In this document: in pieces, positions 46,139-52,755 of the stretch
Numbering within the stretch: the first letter of the stretch is position 1
How the letters are laid out: the number at the start of each line of letters is the position of its first letter
Source of the DNA: Candidatus Undinarchaeales archaeon
Lineage (GTDB): Archaea > SpSt-1190 > JASMDC01
Length of the DNA: 52,755 bases
Direction: 5' to 3'
NCBI GenBank assembly: GCA_030753015.1
Contig: JASMDC010000024.1
Span: 1 to 52,755, forward strand
Position numbers and translations under genes: made by a program
Notes under the pieces: model-generated
What the model was told of the DNA's origin: nothing
What the model saw: the letters and a program-made list of their open reading frames with translations, nothing else
The model's database searches: none

Positions 46139-46276
46139 ATGTCAATTGAAGAGACGATGGAGCTGATCATCGACGTAATGCAGTTCGCTGACTCATGGGA
46201 GACCCAGCGGTACGAAGAGAATGCGCCGATGGCCGAGACTCCCCTCCTACTCGCCTATGAGGGCTTCCTCACCTAG
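46139..46276 (+). CDS. Micro-gene 2: 45-residue paralogue of micro-gene 1
   Basis: The peptide begins MSIEETMELIIDVMQFAD and ends LLLAYEGFLT. It has exactly the same length as its neighbour, with conserved N-terminal 24 residues (three changes) and conserved end. Most differences in codons are synonymous or lie in the middle, which is what selection on the protein would leave. AAGAGGTG (46125-46132) about seven nt before the ATG at 46139 serves as ribosome-binding site. The 38-nt spacer from gene 1 suggests one transcript. A GC-rich hairpin follows after 15 nt. Confidence 0.8.
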   Translation: MSIEETMELIIDVMQFADSWETQRYEENAPMAETPLLLAYEGFLT

Positions 46277-46291
46277 GTGAGAAACATCAAT

Positions 46292-46333
46292 GTGCCGGGG
46301 CGGAACCCTTCCCTCCTTCCCCGCCCCGTGCAC
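46292..46333 (+). terminator. GC-rich hairpin after the micro-gene pair, with two more hairpins behind it
   Basis: GTGCCGGGGCGG (46292-46303) pairs with CCGCCCCG-T-GCAC (46321-46333), 12 pairs with one bulged T. GTGGTCC-GTG-GGACCAC (46344-46360) and CCGGGCC (46362-46368) with GGCCCGG (46386-46392) follow. None has a long T tract, so they may fold the 3' end of the micro-gene transcript rather than act as simple terminators. Confidence 0.5.
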
Positions 46334-46406
46334 TAACTCTACGGTGGTCCGTGGGACCACACCGGGCCGCCGCACCTCTTTCTTGGGCCCGGCCGGGCAC
46401 CGACCC

Positions 46407-46416
46407 TTTAATAAAG
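46407..46416 (+). promoter_or_regulatory. TATA box of the Cys-hairpin membrane protein gene
   Basis: TTTAATAAAG lies 25-34 nt before ATG 46441, the distance expected for a leaderless archaeal message; this supports 46441 as the start rather than an upstream codon. Confidence 0.65.
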
Positions 46417-46440
46417 ATTGGCCCCCTCTTTCGTTCTAGG

Positions 46441-47172
46441 ATGCATGAGGTGTCCAAGGTCGCCAGAGCTTGGCCAGTCGTGTTGACGGTGGTTGCACTC
46501 ATCCTCACCCTGGTAGCTGCAGATTCCGTCCTCGTTGAGTGCGAGGACCTGCAGGGACGTGAGCTCGACCATTGCGTCAGGGACGCTATCGCCACCATCC
46601 CACTCAACCTGTCCAAAGAGATGCTCGGCTCCTGCGTCACTGTCCAGGACGAGTACCTGAGGGCAGAGTGCACCGCTATCGTCGCCTATCGCCTCCTCCC
46701 ACACAATGCGAGCCGTGCGCTCGACGCGTGCAATTCCATCAAATCCGAAGCACATAGGAGCGCATGCCTCGGGCTCATAGCTGCTCGACGCGCAGAGAAC
46801 GATCCTGCCGTCGTCGCACAAGAAAGCGCACGGCTGCCATCGGATGAGGCCCGCATCTGGCTGGTGGCGCTCCTGCGCGACTACACCGACAGACATGGCG
46901 CTGCCAAAGGGCTCGAGCTGTGCGCTACCTTCGCCCCTAAGCTCCAGCGCTATTGTGTCGACCTCAGCGTATCCTGGCTGAACACGTCCCACGCCAACCT
47001 GTGCGAGGGCATCCAGTACTCGGACATCAAGCGACAATGCCAGGCCCGGACATCGGGGGACCTCCTGGCCGAATCACAAGCCGACGGTACGACATTCGCT
47101 GTATTCGTGCTCCTGATCGTCTCAGTAGGGACACTGGGGATCATGCACATCGAAGTGAAGCACTACTCCTGA
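46441..47172 (+). CDS. Membrane protein with five C-x10/11-C helical hairpin repeats
   Basis: A 243-residue protein with a signal-anchor helix (about 8-27) and a second transmembrane helix close to the C-terminus (about 213-233). Between them lie five repeats in which two cysteines are separated by 10 or 11 residues: CEDLQGRELDHC, CVTVQDEYLRAEC, CNSIKSEAHRSAC, CATFAPKLQRYC and CEGIQYSDIKRQC. The even spacing suggests alpha-hairpins each closed by a disulfide, facing outwards, and would need an oxidase such as the DsbA-like protein at 2373-2846. I do not recognise a named family. The gene follows the micro-genes with its own promoter and overlaps coaD by 10 bp at the 3' end. Confidence 0.78.
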   Translation: MHEVSKVARAWPVVLTVVALILTLVAADSVLVECEDLQGRELDHCVRDAIATIPLNLSKEMLGSCVTVQDEYLRAECTAIVAYRLLPHNASRALDACNSIKSEAHRSACLGLIAARRAENDPAVVAQESARLPSDEARIWLVALLRDYTDRHGAAKGLELCATFAPKLQRYCVDLSVSWLNTSHANLCEGIQYSDIKRQCQARTSGDLLAESQADGTTFAVFVLLIVSVGTLGIMHIEVKHYS

Positions 47173-47654
47173 TCATCCATCGAGGGGACCAGCCGGCCCT
47201 CCCGGTCGATGACACCCTCCCTGATGCGCGTGGACGAGATCCGCACGCTATCATCGGCCATCACGAACTCGATGGTGACTATGTCCATAGGCGAGAGGCC
47301 GTTGCTCTGTCGCTGCTCGTTGATACCGAGGGCGACGGGCTCCGTCTCAGGTGATACCACCAAGGCATCAATCGCGGGATCGGTAGCAGTCGGTCCCGCC
47401 GTATCGGTGAGGACGATGATCTCGGCCCGCACATCGAGCCCGCTGGAGGACAAGAATCTTTCCACTGCCTTCCTGCGCGCTTCGATTCCCTCGAGTTGGT
47501 GGCCTGCTCGTTTCCGACCGAGCATCTCGTCCGTAGTTACACCGATGAGCACGCGGTCGCCCAGGTCGAAGGCCTTCCTGAGGATCGCCTCGTGGCCTCG
47601 ATGGAAGCGGTCGAAGGTGCCTCCAACCGCCACCCGGGCGTATCGGCGTGTCAT
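47163..47654 (-). CDS. coaD: Archaeal phosphopantetheine adenylyltransferase
   Basis: A 163-residue nucleotidyltransferase of the archaeal/eukaryotic CoaD (PPAT) type that makes dephospho-CoA from 4'-phosphopantetheine and ATP. VAVGGTFDRFHRGHEAIL contains the T/HxGH region (HRGH), DRVLIGVTTDEM follows, and ISSTRIREG is the second ATP-binding motif. Start at ATG 47654. Length is normal for the family. Confidence 0.95.
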   Translation of the reverse strand: MTRRYARVAVGGTFDRFHRGHEAILRKAFDLGDRVLIGVTTDEMLGRKRAGHQLEGIEARRKAVERFLSSSGLDVRAEIIVLTDTAGPTATDPAIDALVVSPETEPVALGINEQRQSNGLSPMDIVTIEFVMADDSVRISSTRIREGVIDREGRLVPSMDDQE

Positions 47655-47715
47655 GTGCCAAGGGAAATCGGGGAGGTTTTAAAAAACGTGGGGCGGCCGG
47701 TCCTGGTCGGTCGGT

Positions 47716-48162
47716 TCACGTTGACGGGAATGCGTCCAGCGAACCTCTGGAACCACGACGTCGTTTTCCCTGGGCCCGACCGCTCCGCCAGATGAACACG
47801 TACCGTGAGGGAACCCCGCCCTCGGCGCCCATGTGCAACCCGCAGGCCGTACACACGCGCCCTTGGAGGCGCCGCTTCCCGAAGAGGTCCTTACCCCATC
47901 GGGCATGGAGACGAGCCCCGCAGCAGGGACAGCCGTCCAATTTGGCATCACCGCCCTGGCGCAGTTCCACCTGCACCTCGACCTGCGGGATGCGTAGGGC
48001 TATGCGTCGGAGGCGTCCCTCACCTACGGCGTAGGCAGGATCTAGGTCACGGAGCCGTGCGGCCACCATCTGGGCCAGCTTCCGCTGGGAATGGATCACA
48101 CCATGGGAACGGAGGACCTCTATGATGGCCCAGGAAACTATGTCATCGGACGGCCTGCGCAC
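47716..48162 (-). CDS. HTH plus zinc-ribbon protein, possible autoregulator
   Basis: From GTG 48162 the protein has 148 residues: an N-terminal helical domain of winged-helix type (DIVSWAIIEVLRSHGVIHS, QRKLAQMVAARLRDLDP), a short beta stretch, a zinc ribbon with CPCC and CTAC, and a basic Arg/Lys/Gly-rich tail. It resembles archaeal conserved HTH/Zn-ribbon proteins of unknown role. The start is decided by a TATA box (TATACATTTA on the plus strand, 48181-48190) 20-28 nt away and by the palindrome between; the reading frame further upstream looks non-coding. The perfect operator-like palindrome makes autoregulation an attractive inference. Confidence 0.72.
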   Translation of the reverse strand: MRRPSDDIVSWAIIEVLRSHGVIHSQRKLAQMVAARLRDLDPAYAVGEGRLRRIALRIPQVEVQVELRQGGDAKLDGCPCCGARLHARWGKDLFGKRRLQGRVCTACGLHMGAEGGVPSRYVFIWRSGRAQGKRRRGSRGSLDAFPST

Positions 48163-48180
48163 GGTGGGGAGTTCCCCACC
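48163..48180. promoter_or_regulatory. Perfect 8-bp palindrome between TATA box and start codon
   Basis: GGTGGGGA (48163-48170), GT, TCCCCACC (48173-48180). It fills exactly the space between the TATA-like element (48181-48190) and the GTG start at 48162 of the HTH/Zn-ribbon gene, so a protein bound there would block the transcription start. A hairpin at the 5' end of the mRNA is the alternative. Confidence 0.62.
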
Positions 48181-48214
48181 TATACATTTAATCCTTGCGG
48201 ACGGGCACGCTCGG

Positions 48215-49252
48215 CTAGGCCCCGACCAGGGTCTCGTAGAGGTCGATGATGCCAGCGCCGTACTCGTGATCGTTGTACTCGGCAGGCTGTCGGGCCCCAC
48301 CCTTCAGTGAGCCCATGATGTCGTCCGGTGTCATGCTCGCGTCCTTGCCCTTGAGCAGGGCGGCCGCACCTGCTGCGTGCGGTGACGCGAACGAGGTCCC
48401 GGAACCAAGTCGATAGCCACCGCCCACCTTGGGCAGGGTGACCTTCTCCCCCGGGGCCATGAGGTCGAGACCGGTCGTCTCCCCGTAGCATGAGAACGAT
48501 GATCGCTTCTCACCACTGTTCACAGAGCCGACGCTGAGGTTCCAGTCGTAGGCAGAGGGATAGTGCCAGATGTGGTCGGTGCCATAGTTACCCGACGAGC
48601 ATGCAACCGTGATGCCTGCATCGTGCACACGCTTGTACACCTCCTTCTCGGCCGAGCTCTCCCGTCCGTACCTCCCGAACGAGCAGTTGATCACGTCCAC
48701 ATCGAGGTCCATGGCCTTGTCGATGCCCTTGAGGGTCGTCGAGAACTTCGTGTCCGAGGTATTGGTGCCGAACACCTTTATCGAGTAGACCTCGACGTCA
48801 GGGGCGACCTGGGCCACGAGACCTGCCGTGCCCGTACCATGACCGTGGGTGTCGCGCACATTGTCGGAATCATCGAGCACATTGTAGCCGTAGACGTTCA
48901 TGCCGTTGAAGACCTCATGAGAGAAGTCGCATCCCGTATCGACGACAGCTACTTTCACCCCGGCCCCGGTATAGCCGGCATCGTGGGCGTCTTGCACTCG
49001 AAGCATGTCGAGGTTCCATCCGGACTCCGGTACGTTCGTCGGATCATCGGGCTGGTCCTCAAGCTCCTCGAGGTGAACGTCGAAGTCCTCCACGACCGTC
49101 CCGTAAGCCTTGAGGGCGGTGTCGTCCTCTGCCCTTACCAGGGCGGCCCGCAGGTGGGTATAGGTCTCGACGATCTTCGCTCCAGTGGCCTCGATATCCC
49201 GAAAGGACTTTGAGGCCACGCCATCTCTCGCAAGGACGATATATTCTCGCAT
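48215..49252 (-). CDS. Subtilisin-family serine protease
   Basis: A 345-residue S8 protease. An N-terminal 70-residue I9-like pro-domain (MREYIVLARDGV...) leads to the catalytic triad: VAVVDTGCD (Asp), DTHGHGTGTAG (His) and GSGTSFASPHAAG (Ser), with the oxyanion Asn in CSSGNYG. No signal peptide or membrane helix is visible, so it is either intracellular or exported by an unrecognised route. Its own TATA box (ATTATATACC on the minus strand, near 49300) suggests separate transcription. Confidence 0.94.
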   Translation of the reverse strand: MREYIVLARDGVASKSFRDIEATGAKIVETYTHLRAALVRAEDDTALKAYGTVVEDFDVHLEELEDQPDDPTNVPESGWNLDMLRVQDAHDAGYTGAGVKVAVVDTGCDFSHEVFNGMNVYGYNVLDDSDNVRDTHGHGTGTAGLVAQVAPDVEVYSIKVFGTNTSDTKFSTTLKGIDKAMDLDVDVINCSFGRYGRESSAEKEVYKRVHDAGITVACSSGNYGTDHIWHYPSAYDWNLSVGSVNSGEKRSSFSCYGETTGLDLMAPGEKVTLPKVGGGYRLGSGTSFASPHAAGAAALLKGKDASMTPDDIMGSLKGGARQPAEYNDHEYGAGIIDLYETLVGA

Positions 49253-49316
49253 CACACAGTCCCCGTCCCAGCGAGAATCAGCGGGTCAGCCGGTATATAA
49301 TCTTTTCGAAAGGATG

Positions 49317-49940
49317 TCAGGACACCATCCCCGCAAGTATCCCTGCGACCGAGGGGAAGGCGATCTCAACACCACCTTGCTTGTGCGGGAGGAAGTAGGC
49401 ACGCTCTCGGTCCACGATGAGGATGTCCGCCTCACCCTCTACCTGACGCACCGTGACAGGGATGCGCTCCGACAGCTCGTTGAGCGTGCGCCGGAACTTC
49501 TTCTCCGTCCCGTTGGCATTGAGCAGGATCAGTTCACGCTTGGCCGAGCGCATCATGTCCCGGAGACGGCCCCGGGCTACCTCCTTCATGGTGTGGTACC
49601 ACACGCCCGCCGTCTCGGGGGACTCACGGGATATCGAGCCGGCCCGCTGGACGAAGTCGTGCTTGAGCTCGTCCTTCTCCCGCCGCCGGACCTCAAGGAG
49701 CCGTTCGATGCACAAGCGCGGCTCCTCTGCGCGGTAGACGAAGGGGGAGCGGACGGAGCGGGTGACGAAGCTGAGCGACTCCAGGCCCCGGGCTGCCTCG
49801 TAGCACTTGTTGCTCGGGATGCCGCCATATCTGGAGATGCGTGATGCCGTCAGGTCGCCGTACCTCAGGAGGGTGAGGTACACACGCGCCTGGTACGTTG
49901 TGAGCCCGAGCTCGTTCAGATTCGCGATGAGCTGCTTCAT
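49317..49940 (-). CDS. TrmB-like transcriptional regulator
   Basis: A 207-residue protein with the TrmB-type N-terminal winged helix (LGLTTYQARVYLTLLRYGDL, SRISRYGGIPSNKCYEAARGL) and a C-terminal region beginning near residue 105 that is weakly similar to the PLD-like or sugar-binding half of TrmB proteins (KEVARGRLRDMMRSAKRELIL). Such regulators often control sugar or general metabolic genes. No effector is apparent. Confidence 0.86.
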   Translation of the reverse strand: MKQLIANLNELGLTTYQARVYLTLLRYGDLTASRISRYGGIPSNKCYEAARGLESLSFVTRSVRSPFVYRAEEPRLCIERLLEVRRREKDELKHDFVQRAGSISRESPETAGVWYHTMKEVARGRLRDMMRSAKRELILLNANGTEKKFRRTLNELSERIPVTVRQVEGEADILIVDRERAYFLPHKQGGVEIAFPSVAGILAGMVS

Positions 49941-50027
49941 GAAGGTGGATTCGCTCGCCGAAGTTTAAACGCCTGACAGAGGTATGGTTCCGGCAACGTG
50001 CGTGAAGTGGAACGTTCCCCGGACGGC

Positions 50028-50921
50028 TTAAGAAGGTTGCTCTCCCGGAGCGCTCCCCACGAGCCGGCGCGGACGGTCGACCACCATCCTCACGAGCTCA
50101 TCTTCCGGGACACCCGTTCTTGCCAGCTCTTGGCAGTACCGGGCGAGGGCGTCGGGGGAAAGGGGGTTACCGACCTGCCCGGTGTCGCTGACCATTATCC
50201 ACTGGGCGTCGGGCAACGCGGTGACAGCAACTGCCACCTGTGTGGGTGTCGTTGCACGAGCGAGGGGCGACACGGAGTAATAGGAGAGCTCGAACCAGGT
50301 CCGATCGTCGATGAGCTCCCGGATCTGGTCGATGGAGAGCGAGGGAACGGTAAAGAACACGTGGTCAACGAGCAGCCTAAGGGACGATCGCTCCTCACGA
50401 GCGTAGTCGTGGACGGCCAGGACCTCCCGAGGCGATAGGTGCCCGGTGGCAAGGACGGCACCCCGGTCGGCCACTAGATCGATGATGGTGCGCGTCTCAG
50501 GCAACAGCTCGCCCGAACGGTCGAGCACAGTAAGGCCCTTTCCCGCGCCGAGAGAGGCGTGAGTAGTGTGCGACGGCGACATGGCCTGCCCCTCGAACCG
50601 CTCGATGTGGTGCCTTGCGTGGATGGTGGGCAGCCAGACGATCCGTCCGCCGAGGGCGAGTGCGCACTCAACCGCAGCGGGGTTCAGGCCTCCTGTGAAG
50701 TTGTTGAGTGTGACGCCACCATATACAATTATATCCGGATACCGCTCACGAGCGAGCGTAGCGACCTCGACGCTGCTCCCGTGGTGGGACTTTAGCACGA
50801 CACCGCCCATACCGGCGTCCCTGCACAGCCGGACGAGCTCGAACGCATCGGTGGCACGCGGGAAGAGGCTTGGGGCCGCATGGACATGGATGTCCCACGC
50901 ACCCTCCACCGGACCGTTCAC
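50028..50921 (-). CDS. DUF6282-type amidohydrolase
   Basis: A 297-residue metal-dependent hydrolase fold. DIHVHAAPSLFPR near the N-terminus gives the HxH metal motif, with VLKSHHGSS, WLPTIHARHH, VLATGHLSP and VDHVFF supplying further histidines. The family (DUF6282) is uncharacterised. The GTG at 50921 overlaps the stop of the upstream glutamine-amidotransferase gene by 4 bp (GTGA), so the two are translated together and probably act in one pathway. Confidence 0.82.
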   Translation of the reverse strand: MNGPVEGAWDIHVHAAPSLFPRATDAFELVRLCRDAGMGGVVLKSHHGSSVEVATLARERYPDIIVYGGVTLNNFTGGLNPAAVECALALGGRIVWLPTIHARHHIERFEGQAMSPSHTTHASLGAGKGLTVLDRSGELLPETRTIIDLVADRGAVLATGHLSPREVLAVHDYAREERSSLRLLVDHVFFTVPSLSIDQIRELIDDRTWFELSYYSVSPLARATTPTQVAVAVTALPDAQWIMVSDTGQVGNPLSPDALARYCQELARTGVPEDELVRMVVDRPRRLVGSAPGEQPS

Positions 50922-51556
50922 GCACGCGCCCCCCCGTGCAGCACCAGTCGTTCGAAGTTCCTGAGCAATTGTGCGGAGGTCCCCATGCCGGGGAGCTCCT
51001 CGGCGTTCTCGAGATGTAGCTGCGAGCCGTAGATCGGCCGTGCAGGGTGCCGCATCAGCGCCACGGAGCAGAGCTCTGTAGCGGCCAGGAGCACGAAGCC
51101 CTCGGGCAAGGTGATGGTGTCCCGATGATGGGCGCAGGACATGAAGCAGGGCCGTTCCTCACGATCCTCGAGCTCGACGTCCTTGAAGAGCGGATCCCGG
51201 ACCCCTTCCTCTGTTACGAACACGGGATACAGTCCGAGCGGTTCGGAATCATTACGTCGTAGGTCGGCACCAAAGATGAGCCCGATGACCTGGTGGCCAC
51301 CACAGATGCCGATGAGGGGGACCTCGACGTCTGCCACCCAGCCGAAGTTCTCGTTCACCATCTCCTGTGTATGCGAGGGATCTGTAACGGGCTGGCCGGA
51401 CAGCACGATGCCGTCGACATCATCGAGGGCCTGCACATCGGACCAGTGGACGACGGTCACGGGGCTCGCGAACGCTTGGCGGAACGGCTCGACGTATCGC
51501 AGTTCGTGTCGGTCTAAGGCGAGGTTCACGACGACGATACCTGTCCGCTTCGCCAC
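50918..51556 (-). CDS. Class I glutamine amidotransferase-like protein
   Basis: A 212-residue GATase-fold protein. GICGGHQVIG carries the nucleophile cysteine, VLSGQP is the oxyanion strand and LHLENAEEL may hold the His and Glu of the triad, although the usual HPE is altered to HLE. Relatives include peptidase-like GATases as well as glutaminases. GTG at 51556 lies about 25-33 nt from the minus-strand TATA-like ACATATAACG, which favours it over ATG at 51574. It overlaps the following DUF6282 gene. Confidence 0.8.
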   Translation of the reverse strand: MAKRTGIVVVNLALDRHELRYVEPFRQAFASPVTVVHWSDVQALDDVDGIVLSGQPVTDPSHTQEMVNENFGWVADVEVPLIGICGGHQVIGLIFGADLRRNDSEPLGLYPVFVTEEGVRDPLFKDVELEDREERPCFMSCAHHRDTITLPEGFVLLAATELCSVALMRHPARPIYGSQLHLENAEELPGMGTSAQLLRNFERLVLHGGARA

Positions 51557-51660
51557 GGGCCGACATGCCCCCATTCACCGTTATATGTGTTGTCTTGCCC
51601 CACCGTGACAGAATATACCATGGAAACGCTTATTAACCACCTATCGAGCCCGACGTCGTG

Positions 51661-52230
51661 ATGCGGGACGTGGACGCGCTCCTCGATGAGATGGACTCCT
51701 ATGAATGGGACGACGTCAAGGACTACTCGCATCCAGGATACGAGGCCGCGGCCCCTAAGCGGTTCAAGGAGGACATCGAAAGGTACGGCCTCGAGTTGAA
51801 CGGTTCGGTCCTCGACGTGTGCTCAGGACCGGTGTCCCTTGCCTCAGTGTACGACGACGTGGTGGCCACCGACGTAGATCCGAGCATGGTCAAGAACATG
51901 CGTGAGCACGGGATCCGGGCCATCATTGCTGACATGCGCGACCTGCCCTTCGATCCCGACTCCTTCGACTACGTTATGAGCTTTTGGCCGCCCATGGCCA
52001 TCTACGAGGACAAGTCCCAGGGTGTCGAGGACTTCATTGAGGATCTTTTCACCATCGCGCGCGATAAGGTGATCATCCAGTCGACACCCATGTCACGCTA
52101 CCTCCCAGAGCGGTTCAACGATTACCTTGAGTCCAGCGATGGGCGGATGATCGTGTACGACGTGGCCGCTTACAAGCAGGATATGGCAGCAGAAGAGATG
52201 CTGAACGACGTCTACGGTATGGTCGCCTGA
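51661..52230 (+). CDS. SAM-dependent methyltransferase-like protein
   Basis: About 189 residues with a class I methyltransferase core: SVLDVCSGPVSLAS (motif I, with CSGP in place of GCG), VVATDVDPSMVKNM (motif II), FDPDSFDYVMSFWPPM (motif IV). Substrate unknown. Start at GTG 51658 or ATG 51661, with TTATTAACC (51631-51639) upstream at leaderless distance. It stands alone, divergent from the GATase gene. Confidence 0.83.
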   Translation: MRDVDALLDEMDSYEWDDVKDYSHPGYEAAAPKRFKEDIERYGLELNGSVLDVCSGPVSLASVYDDVVATDVDPSMVKNMREHGIRAIIADMRDLPFDPDSFDYVMSFWPPMAIYEDKSQGVEDFIEDLFTIARDKVIIQSTPMSRYLPERFNDYLESSDGRMIVYDVAAYKQDMAAEEMLNDVYGMVA

Positions 52231-52359
52231 ACGAGCTTGACACACCCTCGTCGTTGAGAGCACATTTCAACCACTTATTCCCTGGAAACCATGCATTTTT
52301 CAGAAATATTTATATTCGGGGACCGCCACAGAACCCGCGGGACGGACAGGGGTACAAGG

Positions 52360-52707
52360 ATGGTACCATTACTAAGAGCTAGGAGAGGATGTGGGGCCCT
52401 CCCCATCGATGAGGCGTTCTACGTCATCCTCATCCTGATCGTCGTGTTCGGTTACGAGCCCTTTGACGCTTTAATGCTCACCGGACGTATCGGCTACTGG
52501 ACCTTCGTGCTCATAGTCGCCCCTCTGGTCCTGTTCCTCCTCTTCTTCCTCTCCTACGACGGCGAGCCCATCGGTGGCGAGCGGGAGGAGTGGTGGGCAC
52601 CGTACGCAAGCCAGGTCAACCATCGCGTGGGGATCGAGCACCTCAACGCCATCAACTTCAGCGGTCAGGGCCACGATCACCATCAAGGCTGCTCGCACAA
52701 CCATTAG
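52360..52707 (+). CDS. Small membrane protein with His-rich tail
   Basis: A 115-residue protein with two hydrophobic helices (about 19-38 and 45-68) and a C-terminal His/Cys tail, GHDHHQGCSHNH, which could bind a metal. No family recognised. The ATG at 52360 is placed about 45-55 nt downstream of ATATTTATATTC (52307-52318); the frame continues upstream, but with sequence that looks non-coding. Confidence 0.68.
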   Translation: MVPLLRARRGCGALPIDEAFYVILILIVVFGYEPFDALMLTGRIGYWTFVLIVAPLVLFLLFFLSYDGEPIGGEREEWWAPYASQVNHRVGIEHLNAINFSGQGHDHHQGCSHNH

Positions 52708-52734
52708 GGGACCGAATCCCGCGGACCCCAGGGA

Positions 52735-52755
52735 AACGTTTTTAAACCCGTTCCA
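52735..52755 (+). promoter_or_regulatory. TATA-like element at the right edge
   Basis: AACGTTTTTAAACCCG near the window end resembles the promoters seen elsewhere here and probably belongs to a gene that begins just beyond the edge. Confidence 0.35.

Overview
This is a GC-rich, gene-dense archaeal chromosome segment. The archaeal signs are AT-rich TATA boxes about 25-35 nt before many start codons that have no ribosome-binding site (apparently leaderless mRNAs), an archaeal-type isoleucyl-tRNA synthetase (HPGT in place of HIGH), archaeal CoaD, type I AroD, a TrmB-like regulator, a cyclin-box TFB-like protein and a pilin-like protein. TAG, TGA and TAA all serve as ordinary stops, so there is no sign of pyrrolysine or UGA reassignment. 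A Thermoplasmatota-like or other euryarchaeal source is possible (HgcA, HppA and the bacterial-type GrpE-DnaK-DnaJ set would fit), but the phylum cannot be fixed from this window. No tRNA, rRNA, IS element or CRISPR array was recognised.

Layout. 1-2.9 kb: a metal/thiol module (end of a DUF2318-type Fe-S protein, a membrane protein with two HMA domains, a CcdA/SafE-like membrane protein), then a truncated HgcA-like mercury-methylation corrinoid protein running tail to tail into a DsbA-like thioredoxin. 3-10 kb: a sulfur and cofactor island (XdhC, CopZ-like HMA, CysE, CysK; then a Cys-rich HTH regulator, an IscS-type and a SufS-type cysteine desulfurase, and a MOSC protein). 10-20 kb: an FGE-domain lipoprotein, a SWIM-finger protein, IleRS, a chimeric deacylase/Cys-rich protein, an M28 peptidase, membrane and hypothetical proteins and a methyltransferase. 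20-32 kb: membrane pyrophosphatase, a secreted Cys-rich protein fused to part of a ureohydrolase, a methyltransferase, a nucleotidyltransferase, a GH130 enzyme, FKBP, an AI-2E-type transporter, a TFB-like protein and a 1064-residue Cys-rich secreted protein. 32-45 kb: a carbamoyltransferase, membrane-anchored cyclophilin, pilin-like protein, TPR protein, HAD hydrolase, membrane-tethered winged-helix regulator, DUF1989 protein, grpE-dnaK-dnaJ, a metallophosphoesterase, a sugar-nucleotide epimerase and aroD. 45-52.7 kb: a structured non-coding stretch leading to two tandem 45-residue paralogous micro-genes, a five-repeat Cys-hairpin membrane protein, CoaD, an HTH/zinc-ribbon protein with a perfect palindrome at its promoter, an intracellular-type subtilisin, a TrmB regulator, a DUF6282 amidohydrolase with a GATase, a methyltransferase and a His-tailed membrane protein.

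Most notable: (1) the tandem micro-genes and their structured leader; (2) the HgcA remnant beside heavy-metal domains; (3) two genes in which half an enzyme is joined in frame to the same ten-cysteine module (identical spacing but for one residue), suggesting rearrangement or mis-assembly; (4) two 46-codon mini-genes, each with a good promoter and one in-frame TGA; (5) several perfect inverted repeats placed like operators.
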